Below are positions 29,553-39,454 of a stretch of DNA of 64,000 bases, piece after piece; within the stretch, counting starts at the first letter, position 1, and each line of letters opens with the position of its first letter. The translations under genes and the position numbers were made by a program. Source of the stretch: Verrucomicrobiales bacterium (GTDB lineage Bacteria; Verrucomicrobiota; Verrucomicrobiia; Verrucomicrobiales; DEV007); assembly GCA_029213265.1 (NCBI GenBank), contig JARGNG010000005.1, forward strand, positions 62,001 through 126,000. The letters are read 5' to 3'. The notes beneath the pieces were generated by a model, which made no database searches, was not told the DNA's origin, and worked only from the letters and a program-made list of their open reading frames with translations.

Positions 29553-29717
29553 TATATAGATCCGATCTCTGAATCTTCACCCGGCCACCCTACGCTCCCT
29601 GGCAGGGGCGGGCAGTTCGGCAGGGCTATGACCGGTGCCTTCCCTCCCCCGGTCGGCTGACTTCAACCAGGGAAGGAATGACAAAAAGCTTCCTCCGAAA
29701 AAAGAGGCAGGTCCGGA

Positions 29718-30308
29718 TCAGTGCGCGTGGTCGCAGGTGCAGGCGTACTCCCTGTTGGGGCACTCGGGACACTGCATGAGATTCAAATTGAACTTATCCG
29801 TGACGGTCTCGCTGTCGGGAGAGTTCTTGATCTGAACTACGATGGGGAAGTCATTCCCCTCCGGAAAAGCGATGTCGGAAATCAGCACATCGCCCTTTTT
29901 TTCGAATTTCATGCGGGTCGGATTCGAACGATCTCCGCCGATTACCTTCACGACCTGCTCGCCGATTGGCTGGAGTTTTTCGTCGTCGGTGACACTGGAG
30001 ATTTGGACCTTACGATCCTCGGTCACGAAGAACTCCAGGTGGGGTTCGACACCAGTGAGGAGACGACCGCCATTCGGACCGTCCTCGATGCCCTCGTGAT
30101 CATGGTCATGCCCTTCTTCGCCTTCGGCGTGGGCGTGGTCATCACCCTCTTTGTGATCCTCGTCACCGTGATCATGATCGCCATGCTCATGCTCTCCATG
30201 GTCGTGGTCATGATCGTGACCGTCTTCCTTTTCGGTGCAGGAAACCGGGATCAGAGCAAAGGCAAGCGCGGCGAGAATGAGAGCGAGAGATTTCATAGGA
30301 TTTTTCAT
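29718..30308 (-). CDS. His-rich metal-binding lipoprotein-like protein
   Basis: Lipobox-like ALIPVSC, then EDGHDHDHDHGEHEHGDHDHGDEDHKEGDDHAHAEGEEGHDHDHEG, C-terminal CPECPNREYACTCDHAH. Confidence 0.75.
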   Translation of the reverse strand: MKNPMKSLALILAALAFALIPVSCTEKEDGHDHDHDHGEHEHGDHDHGDEDHKEGDDHAHAEGEEGHDHDHEGIEDGPNGGRLLTGVEPHLEFFVTEDRKVQISSVTDDEKLQPIGEQVVKVIGGDRSNPTRMKFEKKGDVLISDIAFPEGNDFPIVVQIKNSPDSETVTDKFNLNLMQCPECPNREYACTCDHAH

Positions 30309-30351
30309 AGGTTGGAGATGGGGTTGGTAGGATTAGGACGGGAAGAGAGAA

Positions 30352-33300
30352 TTACTGGGAAGCCGCCGCGTCGAGGCGAATCGATTTTTCGGCCGGTTTA
30401 CGACAGAAGGAATAGAATACAGCAGGGGTTACGAGCAGGCCAAGGAAAGTAGAACTCACTAAACCACCGACGATTACAACCGCGACGGGATTCAGGATTT
30501 CTTTTCCGGGATCACCTGCCGCGAGGACAAGCGGGATCAAGGCAATGCCGGCGGACAGGGCCGTCATCAGCACGGGGACGAGTCGCTCTTCGGTACCCCG
30601 GATCACCATTTTCAGATCAAAGGATTCTCCCTCGTGACGCATCAAGTGGAGGTAGTGAGACAACATCATGATCGTATTTCGCGCGGCGATTCCCGAGATG
30701 GCAATGAATCCCACCAGGGTCGCAACGCTGACCGTGTCGAGCGACAGCTTCGTCATAACCACTCCCCCAATCAACGAAATCGGGATGTTCGTCAGGACGA
30801 GGGCGACGAAGGCGGCGCTTCGAAAGTAGCTGAAAAGGAGAAAGATGATCACCAGGAGAATGACGGACGACATGATCGCGATCCGTCTCTTGGCATCGGC
30901 CTGGGCCTGGTATTCACCCTCATAGGAAAGAAGGTATCCCGGAGGAAGTTTGACCTTTTCACTGATCTCACGCTCCAGCTGTTCGACGGCTGAGTTGAGG
31001 TCCTTCACTGTCGGATTGATCGAAACGACAAAGCGCCGCTGCGTATTTTCCCGCAGAATCGTATTTGGACCGCTTGCATGACGGATATCGGCCACATAGG
31101 ACAGTGGAATCATACGCCCGGTGACGGTGTCGATGTAGAGGTGGTTGAGCCGCTCCGGCGACTCGCGCCATTTTGCGGGGAGGCGAACCACGAGATCGTA
31201 GGTGCGCTGATTTTCGTAGATTTCCGCGACGGCGTTTCCACCCATGAGCGTGGCAAGCTCCCGGTTCAATTCTCCGGGGCTGACACCATAGGCAAGGGCG
31301 CGTTTCCGGTCGACCTCGATGCGGAGCTGCGGGATGGGTGCCTGTTGCTCAATCCGGGCCTCCTCGAGTCCGGGGATTTCGCGGGCGATCTCGGCGATTT
31401 CCGTCCCGATGCGGCGAAGCTCGTCGAGATCGGGCCCGAATACTTTCACTGCCACCTTTGCCGAAACCCCACTGAGCATGTGACCGATCCGGTCTGCGAG
31501 AGGACCACTCATGGCACTGAAGGTTCCGGGTATTCCTTTCATCGTTTTGCGGATCGAATCGAGAATTTCGTCCCGGCTCCGTCCCTGCGAGTCATCGAAT
31601 TCCACATCGAACTCAACCGTCGAAACAGGAACGACGTGATCCCCCCGCTCGGCCCGACCGGCCCGGTATCCTACCGTTTCGACTTCCGGAATTTCCAAAA
31701 GAAGATCCACCGCGGTGTCGGCCAGTTCGGTGGTCTGCTTGAGCGATGTTCCCGGCGCGGCCGCCGTCGCGATCACGGCCGTCGGTTCCCGGAAGGCGGG
31801 GAGAAAATTCCCTCCCATGGTCCGATACAGCACCCCCGTTCCCACAAGCAGCAACAGGGTCAGGGCGAGCAGGATCAGTGGCTGGGAAAGGGCCGGTCGC
31901 AGCCCGGTATTCCGGAAGACAATTTTGAGCCAGCGAACCGCGAAATTATCTCCATGCTCTCTCCCTGGCTTCGGATTCAACAAATAGGAACTCAGCACCG
32001 GAATCACCGTCAGCGAAACGACAAAGGACGCCGCCATACTGATGATCGTCGCAATCGCAATCGGGGCGAAAAGACGCCCTTCGACCCCGCTCAATCCTAG
32101 CAGAGGAACAAAAACGAGAATGATGAGAACGGTGGCGTAGAGAATCGAGGATCGAACTTCGGCGGAGGCACGGGCGATGACTTCGAGCTTCGTTTCCGGC
32201 TTTTCCGCCTCGGCATTTTCCCGGAGACGGCGAAAGACATTTTCCACATCGACAATCGCGTCATCGACGACCATTCCGATGGCAACGGCAAACCCGCCGA
32301 GAGTCATTGAGTTCACGGTCAACCCCATCAGGTCGAACACGAGAACGGACACGGCAAGGGAAAGGGGGATCGCCGTCAGGGTAATGAAAGTGACGCGCAG
32401 GTTGAAGAGAAAGAGAAACAAGACCACCGCGACCATGATCGCCCCGTCACGAAGAGCTTCCTCCAGATTTCCGATTGCGATTTCAATAAAGTCCGCCTGC
32501 CGATACAGGAGCACGGTCTCCGTCCCCTCGGGCAGCGCCGTCTGGAGTTCTTCCAGCTTTTCCTCGACCCGCTCGGTGAGATCGATCGTGTCGAATCCGG
32601 GAGACTTCGTGACGCTGAGAATCACACCGGGGTAGCCTTTCGCTCCGCCCTCGTCCTGATGATCGAGATGCTTCGATCCCATCGCCGCGTCCCCGCGCAT
32701 CGGCTCGATGTCCCAGACGACTTTCGCAACGTCACCAATCCGGATGGGGCGATCATCCTGGTAGGAAACAATCGTATTGGCGATGTCATCGAGACGACTC
32801 GACATCGCCAGATTTCGAACCATGACCTCCTGGGAGGACCCGGTCAGAAATCCACCGGTGGAGTTCCGGACCGCACCGGCGGCCGCGGCTTCGAGCTGCT
32901 CAAAGCTGACCCCGAGAGCAAGCATCTCATTCGGCAGCGGTTGGACCTGGAGCTGTTTCACACCGCCCCCCATTGCGAGCACCTCGGCGATCCCGGGAAC
33001 GGATCGAATGCCCGTCGACAGGGTCCAGTCGGCGAGGGTGCGCAGATCGCGGGGCTCTGTTTTCCCTGTGGGGTCGGTCACGCCAATGAGCATGATCTCC
33101 CCCATCAGCGAGGCGACCGGCGTCATGTAGGGGCTGATCCCATCCGGAAGGGATTCGGTGATGCCGGTCAGTCGCTCCTGCACAAACTGACGCGCCTTGT
33201 AGATGTCCGTGTCCCAGTCGAATTCGACAAAAACGAGAGACAGGGAAATGTCATTGATGGAGCGCATCCGGGTGACGCCGTTGACCCCCATCAGGGCATT

Positions 33301-33510
33301 CTCGAGCGGCAGGGTGATCAGGGTCTCGACTTCCTCCGGGGCAAATCCCGGTGCTTCTGTCAGGATCGTGACGGTTGGCTTGGTCAGGTCGGGAAGGACC
33401 TCGACCGGAAGTTCCGTCACTTTCTTCACGCCAAGCCCGAGGATCACCGCCGCGAACATGAGAACGAGCGCGCGTTGAGCGAGGGAAAAACGTATGAGGG
33501 CGTTGAGCAT
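30352..33510 (-). CDS. CzcA/CusA-family heavy-metal RND efflux transporter
   Basis: 1052 aa; LPVEVLPDLTKPTVTILTEAPGFAPEEVETLITLPLENALMGVNGVTRMRS...AIGMVVDDAIVDVENVFRRL. Confidence 0.93.
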   Translation of the reverse strand: MLNALIRFSLAQRALVLMFAAVILGLGVKKVTELPVEVLPDLTKPTVTILTEAPGFAPEEVETLITLPLENALMGVNGVTRMRSINDISLSLVFVEFDWDTDIYKARQFVQERLTGITESLPDGISPYMTPVASLMGEIMLIGVTDPTGKTEPRDLRTLADWTLSTGIRSVPGIAEVLAMGGGVKQLQVQPLPNEMLALGVSFEQLEAAAAGAVRNSTGGFLTGSSQEVMVRNLAMSSRLDDIANTIVSYQDDRPIRIGDVAKVVWDIEPMRGDAAMGSKHLDHQDEGGAKGYPGVILSVTKSPGFDTIDLTERVEEKLEELQTALPEGTETVLLYRQADFIEIAIGNLEEALRDGAIMVAVVLFLFLFNLRVTFITLTAIPLSLAVSVLVFDLMGLTVNSMTLGGFAVAIGMVVDDAIVDVENVFRRLRENAEAEKPETKLEVIARASAEVRSSILYATVLIILVFVPLLGLSGVEGRLFAPIAIATIISMAASFVVSLTVIPVLSSYLLNPKPGREHGDNFAVRWLKIVFRNTGLRPALSQPLILLALTLLLLVGTGVLYRTMGGNFLPAFREPTAVIATAAAPGTSLKQTTELADTAVDLLLEIPEVETVGYRAGRAERGDHVVPVSTVEFDVEFDDSQGRSRDEILDSIRKTMKGIPGTFSAMSGPLADRIGHMLSGVSAKVAVKVFGPDLDELRRIGTEIAEIAREIPGLEEARIEQQAPIPQLRIEVDRKRALAYGVSPGELNRELATLMGGNAVAEIYENQRTYDLVVRLPAKWRESPERLNHLYIDTVTGRMIPLSYVADIRHASGPNTILRENTQRRFVVSINPTVKDLNSAVEQLEREISEKVKLPPGYLLSYEGEYQAQADAKRRIAIMSSVILLVIIFLLFSYFRSAAFVALVLTNIPISLIGGVVMTKLSLDTVSVATLVGFIAISGIAARNTIMMLSHYLHLMRHEGESFDLKMVIRGTEERLVPVLMTALSAGIALIPLVLAAGDPGKEILNPVAVVIVGGLVSSTFLGLLVTPAVFYSFCRKPAEKSIRLDAAASQ

Positions 33511-33602
33511 TTAGGGAGTCCCCGGAAACCGGGGGTGAAAGGTGGAAACGTAAAAGGTAAAAGGTCGATTCTTCGCGGAACGGCGTACCGTTCCCACCCG
33601 GG

Positions 33603-34736
33603 TCAGGCTTTTCGTTTTATGAGTTTCTGTGCGAAGACGAGGGCCAACAGAGTCGCGAGAACGGCCCAGCCGATGGCAATCCAAAGCCATAGGGGATCGC
33701 CGCCCTTGCCGGAGCCACCCGAATCTTCGGCTTTCTGCGCCGCTTTCTGTGCGTCCGTCATTTCCGATCCGTCTTCGTTGTGCTCATGGCCGTGAGCGGC
33801 ATCGAGCGCTTCCTTGAGCGACATTCCGCTGCCGCTGCCGGCAAAACTGAGAGCGTAGGATCCGCGGGTGACGACTTCGTCTCCCGGGAAAAGCCCTGAG
33901 ATGACTTCGACATGGGTATCGTTCTGTTCTCCGAGTACCACGGGGGCGCGGACAAAAGCATTGGGAAGTTCGTAGTCTTCGACAAAGACGACCCGCTTCG
34001 TGGGATCGCCCTGAATGGCCGTCCGGGGAACCGACATGACATCCTCGCGTTGACCTTTAAGAAGAGAAAACTCGGCGCGCATTCCCGGCTGGAGCCTGCC
34101 CGCCGCGTTGTCGATTTCAAAAATCCCCTCGATCGTTCCCGCTTCGCGATTGGCTTCGACACCAAAGCGACTGAGCTCCGCTTCGATCACTTCATCACCG
34201 AGCGCGGGAATCCTTATTCTCGCCTTCGTTCCCGGGACGATTCCCATCGCTTCCGTTTCCGGAATCTTGGCGACGGCCCACAGCTTCGAACGATCCGAAA
34301 CGTCGAGCAGGTCCGAGGCAGGCTCGACCGGCTCGCCAATGCGAACATGGGAGTCGACCACGGTGCCACCCTGCAAAGCTTTCAGCTCGATCGTCGGAGG
34401 AGGATTGCCCGGCTGCCGGCTTTCCACGGTCACCAGCACATCCCCCTGCTTTACGGTATCACCGACGTAGGCGTTAAGCGCCACGACCCGCCCGGCGATG
34501 CGGGAAGACAGCGCGGACCGGTTCGCAGGGATCTCCTCGATTCTGCCGATCGTGAAAACGGTCGATTCGAACGTCTCCTCCGTTACAGGGACGAGCTCGA
34601 TCTTCAGGTTTTTCACCGCGGTTTCGTCAAGGATGACGGTATTGGCGGCTCTGTCAGGATCGATGGCCTCTTCGGCAACTCCTGCCGACCCGGAAAAGAA
34701 AAAGAGAGGAATGAGAAAAAGGAGAGGGAATTTCAT
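33603..34736 (-). CDS. RND efflux periplasmic adaptor subunit (CzcB-like)
   Basis: Signal peptide; IGRIEEIPANRSALSSRIAGRVVALNAYVGDTVKQGDVLVTVESRQ: biotinyl-lipoyl-like MFP. C-terminal His-containing segment and TM. Confidence 0.85.
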   Translation of the reverse strand: MKFPLLFLIPLFFFSGSAGVAEEAIDPDRAANTVILDETAVKNLKIELVPVTEETFESTVFTIGRIEEIPANRSALSSRIAGRVVALNAYVGDTVKQGDVLVTVESRQPGNPPPTIELKALQGGTVVDSHVRIGEPVEPASDLLDVSDRSKLWAVAKIPETEAMGIVPGTKARIRIPALGDEVIEAELSRFGVEANREAGTIEGIFEIDNAAGRLQPGMRAEFSLLKGQREDVMSVPRTAIQGDPTKRVVFVEDYELPNAFVRAPVVLGEQNDTHVEVISGLFPGDEVVTRGSYALSFAGSGSGMSLKEALDAAHGHEHNEDGSEMTDAQKAAQKAEDSGGSGKGGDPLWLWIAIGWAVLATLLALVFAQKLIKRKA

Positions 34737-34743
34737 CAGCGGA

Positions 34744-36054
34744 CTACTTGGCATTCTTTCCGGATTGAATTGAAAGGCCCGGATAGGATCCGGTGGCGAG
34801 ACGAACCGCAGCGGCGGCGCGGTGATATTCGGCAACGAATTCGAGAGAGGCGGTTTGCAGTTCGAGAACCTGCTCCTGGGCCCGCTGGACCTGGATCAAA
34901 CTGGCCTGTCCCTGCTGGTAGGCTTTCCGGAATTCCTCGAGGTTCTTTTCGGCGAGGCCGAGAATTTCCCCGGACGCCTCCCGGGCGAGATTCCAGGTCG
35001 CGGTCCGCTGCTGAAAGGCTTCTTCGCACTCGGCGCGGATCTGGAAACGGGCGGCTTCGACACCTTTTCCGGCCGCTTCGTGATTGATCTGCGCCTGCTC
35101 GATGCCCTCTTCATTGCGGTTGCGGAGGGGAAGCGGAATGGAAATGCCGACGCCGGCAAAGGTGTTTCCGTCGAAACCGACCGGCTCGTCGACGGCGTCG
35201 TCCTGCTCGACGAAGAGCTTCACCGATACATCCTCCCAGCGCTTCGCCTCTTCCAGGGTAATGGCCGCCTGCGCCTCATCAATTTTGGCGAGAGAAAGAA
35301 CGTAGTCAGGACGCTGCTGGAGGACGGTTTGCAGAGACACATCGATCGAGGGTCGATCGCCGGGAAGTCGAAATCCAATTTCGATGGCGACCGGAGTGTC
35401 CGGATCCAGCCCCATGACCCGGTTCAGTTCGAGGAGGTTCTGATTCTCGATTCCCGCAAGCGACTTGGACTGCTGTTCGAGCGTGCGTCCGCTCAGGGTC
35501 GCCTGCATCACATCGAGGGAGGATACGACACCCTCGGAGGCCTGCTTCTTGAGAAAGTCGACCATCTCTTTGTTCAGAGCGACCAGCTTACGGGCGACTT
35601 CGATTTTCGCCCGGGTCGTCATCAATTCGACGATGGCGAGATCGACTTTGCCAGCGAGTTCGCGTCGTTTCTCCGCTATCTCCGCCCCGGCGAGGATGAC
35701 CTGGTAGTGCCGCAGCCCGCGCTCATGCTTCAATTTGGAAGTGAGCGGGAAATTCTGGGTGAAGCCAACGAGGAAGGTTCCTTCATCTTCGTCGTTTCCA
35801 ATCCCGTCGCTCGTCGATTCGATTTCCAGCTCCGGATTCTCAAGACGGCCGGACCATTTCAAGCGGGTCGCGGCTCGCTTGATTTCGAGCGCGGCGATCC
35901 CGAGTTCCCGATTGGTTTGAAATGCGAGCCGGATTGCCTCGTCCCGGGTCACCGATTTCGAATCCGCGCAAACGAACAAACCGGGGGAAAGAATCAACAG
36001 GACGCAGATCCAGAACCATCTGGAAAGGTCGGGCTGTTGGAATCTGTGTTTCAT
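34744..36054 (-). CDS. TolC-family outer-membrane efflux protein (CzcC-like)
   Basis: VTRDEAIRLAFQTNRELGIAALEIKRAATRLKWSGRLENPELEIE...; C-terminal coiled-coil repeat typical of the OEP family. Confidence 0.87.
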   Translation of the reverse strand: MKHRFQQPDLSRWFWICVLLILSPGLFVCADSKSVTRDEAIRLAFQTNRELGIAALEIKRAATRLKWSGRLENPELEIESTSDGIGNDEDEGTFLVGFTQNFPLTSKLKHERGLRHYQVILAGAEIAEKRRELAGKVDLAIVELMTTRAKIEVARKLVALNKEMVDFLKKQASEGVVSSLDVMQATLSGRTLEQQSKSLAGIENQNLLELNRVMGLDPDTPVAIEIGFRLPGDRPSIDVSLQTVLQQRPDYVLSLAKIDEAQAAITLEEAKRWEDVSVKLFVEQDDAVDEPVGFDGNTFAGVGISIPLPLRNRNEEGIEQAQINHEAAGKGVEAARFQIRAECEEAFQQRTATWNLAREASGEILGLAEKNLEEFRKAYQQGQASLIQVQRAQEQVLELQTASLEFVAEYHRAAAAVRLATGSYPGLSIQSGKNAK

Positions 36055-36193
36055 GAAGTAAGAAAAGTAGCAAAAAGTGAACAAGAGCGAGCGGGAACGT
36101 CATTTTCTCAAGGCAAAAAGGCGGAGGGGAGGAACGGCGTGAGACAATTCACGAACATTCGACGAAAACTCCCGGGGAGGCGGGAGCTCGCAA

Positions 36194-36577
36194 TCAGATC
36201 AGGTACGCACCCGTAAACACAGGGGAAGAAACCAGGGACGGTCGATCAGGCCGCGGAACAATGAGGTCCCGGGCGACGGCCACAGGGGCAGCGAACCGGA
36301 ATTCAGGAGAATCCCAATCGATAAGAACAAACGAAGTCGACAGTATCGCGGGAAGCGGCTGCGGCAGAGAGAGATCACCGAAATCGAGCGAACAGGTTTC
36401 ACTGCAGGGAGTGTCCTCGTGATGTTCGTGGGAATCGCAGTCCGTCGAATCAACGATCGTGTGATGACTCGTTTCGATGCCAAACAGTTCCGCAACGGCA
36501 CAATGAGTCGCCGACGCTCCCGGCAACAAGGCGAGAGTCGCGATTAGAAGCAGAGTCTGTCCAACCATTCGAAACAT
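36194..36577 (-). CDS. Small secreted His/Cys-motif protein at head of efflux operon
   Basis: MFRMVGQTLLLIATLALLPGASATHCAVAELFGIETSHHTIVDSTDCDSHEHHEDTPCSETCSLDFGDLSLPQP...; ATG at 36577. Confidence 0.6.
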   Translation of the reverse strand: MFRMVGQTLLLIATLALLPGASATHCAVAELFGIETSHHTIVDSTDCDSHEHHEDTPCSETCSLDFGDLSLPQPLPAILSTSFVLIDWDSPEFRFAAPVAVARDLIVPRPDRPSLVSSPVFTGAYLI

Positions 36578-36819
36578 CGGGGGAAGTGAAATCGACGACG
36601 GGGAGCTTGTCAAATGTCGAGAGGGCTTCCGGGAAAGCGGTCTCTCCAGCGACGGCGGGTCTGCAGGGAAACTCCGGCGGCCCTGCTTCCTGCACGTGAT
36701 CGTCTCCGGGCCAGCCCCACCGCAAAGGAAAACGTACGATTTTCTCCGACAGTACGATGGCTTGGTCCGACGCGGGGCATGCGGTGATGGCTCCTCAAGG
36801 CCCAGGGTATTCGCCCCCC

Positions 36820-37836
36820 CTATTTTCCCCGGCGATCCAGCTGTTCCACATACTGTTGTGGGGAAACTCCGGACCATCTCCGAAAAGCATGGGTGAAGTG
36901 CGCGGGGTCAGAATAACCTAAATGGTGAGAGATGTCCGCCATCAGTGGTTTTCCAGAGGAAAGCAGGGCGGTAGCTTCGTCAAAGCGAACCCGATCTAGA
37001 ATCTCGGAAAAGTCCTGTCCCGATTCTTTCAGTCGGCGTTGGAGCGTGCGGATACTGGAATGAGACAGTTCCGCGATTTCACCAATCGTTGGCGCTTGAT
37101 TTCCGAATCGTGAACGAATGGATTGCGCGACAGACTCCTCTAGATTCAGAGCCGGGGCATTGGTCAGATAGTCTGTTTCGGGAGATTGGCTGCGCACAGC
37201 CCCGCCTCCCAGTGGTTTCACGGTACGGGGAATAAATCGTTTCGGGATTTCGAAAGCGACAAAATCCACCTGCCTATCTACTTCGGCTTCTGATAGAACT
37301 TCAAAGTCTGAAAGATCAGATCCGGCCTTCCTGTCCAACCAGACTTTCCCCGGCCTCCAAGTTGATCCGGTAGCGAGGCGAACCGAATCGAGCATAAGGA
37401 ACAAAGCATAGCCATCGATGAGCTCTCTACCAAGGTCGGTGTCGTGGCGGAGGCAGAGTCGCACGCAGTCAGAGCCTTCGGGCGCCTCCACCCAGACATG
37501 GGCACCGGAATCGAGGAGCGGAACCCAACGCACGAGACGATTAAGCAAATCGTGTAGAGTGAGGGAGCGACTTAAAATATCGCCGAGGATTCCGAAATTG
37601 AGCATCGAAGTTCGGCTGCCAACTTCCAAACCCAGTGACTTGGCTCCTTCCTTCTCGCTGACCATTTCCAGGAAAGCACTAGCTTGGCGCAAAGGAATCA
37701 AGTTGTCCTCTGATTGAAGGATTTCCCTTGGAATGCCTGCAGACGACATATGCATGGCCAGATTGCAGCCACTAGCCTCCAGATAGGCAATGAAAGGACT
37801 GAAAGCGGCCACTCGAGTGAGCGGAATTCGGTGCAT
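36820..37836 (-). CDS. AraC-family transcriptional regulator (arabinose-binding-like N-terminus + HTH)
   Basis: PTIGEIAELSHSSIRTLQRRLKESGQDFSEILDRVRFDEATALLSSGKPLMADISHHLGYSDPAHFTHAFRRWSGVSPQQY. Confidence 0.9.
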   Translation of the reverse strand: MHRIPLTRVAAFSPFIAYLEASGCNLAMHMSSAGIPREILQSEDNLIPLRQASAFLEMVSEKEGAKSLGLEVGSRTSMLNFGILGDILSRSLTLHDLLNRLVRWVPLLDSGAHVWVEAPEGSDCVRLCLRHDTDLGRELIDGYALFLMLDSVRLATGSTWRPGKVWLDRKAGSDLSDFEVLSEAEVDRQVDFVAFEIPKRFIPRTVKPLGGGAVRSQSPETDYLTNAPALNLEESVAQSIRSRFGNQAPTIGEIAELSHSSIRTLQRRLKESGQDFSEILDRVRFDEATALLSSGKPLMADISHHLGYSDPAHFTHAFRRWSGVSPQQYVEQLDRRGK

Positions 37837-38053
37837 TCCCCTAAATCTCTCAGTTTTGGCACGAAATCGCAACTTCCTATTATCGACACCCCCACAACAG
37901 TACTATAAAAGTTTCTATTGGCATTGCGATGGGAGTGAAGCTGTTCACGCGCAGATCATCAATCCTATGGCGCCGGGGCCAGTTAATTCGCCCAGCGCTT
38001 TCGCCGAAGCAGCAATGCCGCAAAGACAACTGAAACCCTCGAAACCTATACGA

Positions 38054-39076
38054 ATGAAAATCAATCTCCCGTCCCTATTCTGCGCTCTTGTCGGAGCGAT
38101 CGCCATTTCTCCCTTGTCTTTGTCCGCTGCGGAAGCCGTTACCGTCGATAACTTCGTCCGCGCGGAGACCGATATGACTCTTTCCCGCTACGCTAAGCAG
38201 GGATCTTTCGGGAAGTTTTTTCACATTCGACAACCGACGCCGATCGACAAGCAGGACGTTATCCGGATGAACCGGGACACCCTCTACTCCATTGGTATCT
38301 TCGACCTCGATGCCTCACCGGTAACGATTATCAAGCCTGACAGCGATGGCCGATTTCAATCGATGCTTGTCATCAACCAAGACCATTCGATGTTGCCCGT
38401 TGAGCACGGAGCCGGAGAGTTTACTTTCACCCGCGAAAAAATTGGAACTCGCTACGTCATATTAATCTTTCGGACGTTCGTCGATGCTGCGAACCCGGAC
38501 GACATCAAGGCCGCCAATGCGCAACAGGACAAGATCAAGGCGATCCAAGAGAGCACCGGATCATTCGAGATTCCTGATTGGGACGAAACCTCGCTTCACA
38601 AAGTACGCGATGCAATCAACGTGCTCGCTAATACGAAGACAGATACATCGGGTTACTTCGGAGAAAAGGCCAAGCTGGACCCGATCGACCATCTCCTCGG
38701 CACCGCGTTTGGGTGGGGCGGCAATCCCCGGGAAGCTGCTATTTACGTCAACGTGGTTCCCGAAAAGAACGATGGCAAGACGCCGCACACCCTAACGATA
38801 GACGAAAAGGTTCCCGTCGACGGCTTCGTTTCCGTCACTGTTTACAATGCCAAGGGCTTCATGGAAAAGAACGGGCAGGATGCCTACTCGGTGAACAACA
38901 TCACCGCCGCAAAGAATGCCGACGGATCGGTAACGCTCCATTTCGGCGGCGCCCCGGATCAGCCGAACTTTCTTCCGATCACGCCCGGTTGGAACTATAT
39001 CGTCCGTCTCTATCAGCCGAAGCAGCAAATTCTGGATGGAAGTTGGAACTTTCCCGAAGCCAAGCCCATCGAATAG
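38054..39076 (+). CDS. DUF1254/DUF1214-type secreted protein
   Basis: Signal peptide; VDNFVRAETDMTLSRYAKQG...IDKQDVIRMNRDTLYSIGIFDLDASPVTIIKP...QSMLVINQDHSM...GTRYVILIFRTFVD. Confidence 0.8.
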   Translation: MKINLPSLFCALVGAIAISPLSLSAAEAVTVDNFVRAETDMTLSRYAKQGSFGKFFHIRQPTPIDKQDVIRMNRDTLYSIGIFDLDASPVTIIKPDSDGRFQSMLVINQDHSMLPVEHGAGEFTFTREKIGTRYVILIFRTFVDAANPDDIKAANAQQDKIKAIQESTGSFEIPDWDETSLHKVRDAINVLANTKTDTSGYFGEKAKLDPIDHLLGTAFGWGGNPREAAIYVNVVPEKNDGKTPHTLTIDEKVPVDGFVSVTVYNAKGFMEKNGQDAYSVNNITAAKNADGSVTLHFGGAPDQPNFLPITPGWNYIVRLYQPKQQILDGSWNFPEAKPIE

Positions 39077-39454
39077 ATTGGCGGGAGCCAAACAGGACGG
39101 CGTCGCCCCCGCTGAACGCAGAGATTCGTATGCATCACAACGCTCAAATCTAAGAGTGGGATCGCAGCCGGGCCTACCGCTGGGAAATCGAAGCGGCAGA
39201 TGAACGAGAATGATCGGATACCTGAGACCTTTGGGAATATATCCCCTCGCTTGATCAAGCCGACGAAAGTATTCAGCGAGATGTCAGAAGCCTTTTTCAG
39301 GTTCGATTACCCCTGCCTTTTGCATTCGCCGACAATCCCGCTATTGGCCATCCCGCAGGACTTTTTGAAATCGGACGTTCCAAAAAACGAATCGGGGTAA
39401 GGCAGCCTATTCCGGTCCCTCCATTCGCCAACCCAAAGGAGAGAACCGGCTGGA

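Noticed and set aside
29925-29945. tRNA T-loop-like string GGATTCGAACG
   Set aside because: Lies inside the His-rich lipoprotein CDS, with no cloverleaf partners.
29721-30452. Plus-strand hydrophobic ORF (repeated MIVMIV/VVVMIV)
   Set aside because: Reverse complement of the His/Asp-rich tract in the minus-strand lipoprotein gene (GTGATC.. codons).
34822-36216. 464-aa plus ORF
   Set aside because: Antisense to the TolC-family gene.
36848-37905. Shared CCCCACAACAGTA 13-mer inside the araC gene and upstream of it
   Set aside because: A 13-bp match within 64 kb is expected by chance, and one copy encodes the conserved AraC C-terminal PQQYVEQL.
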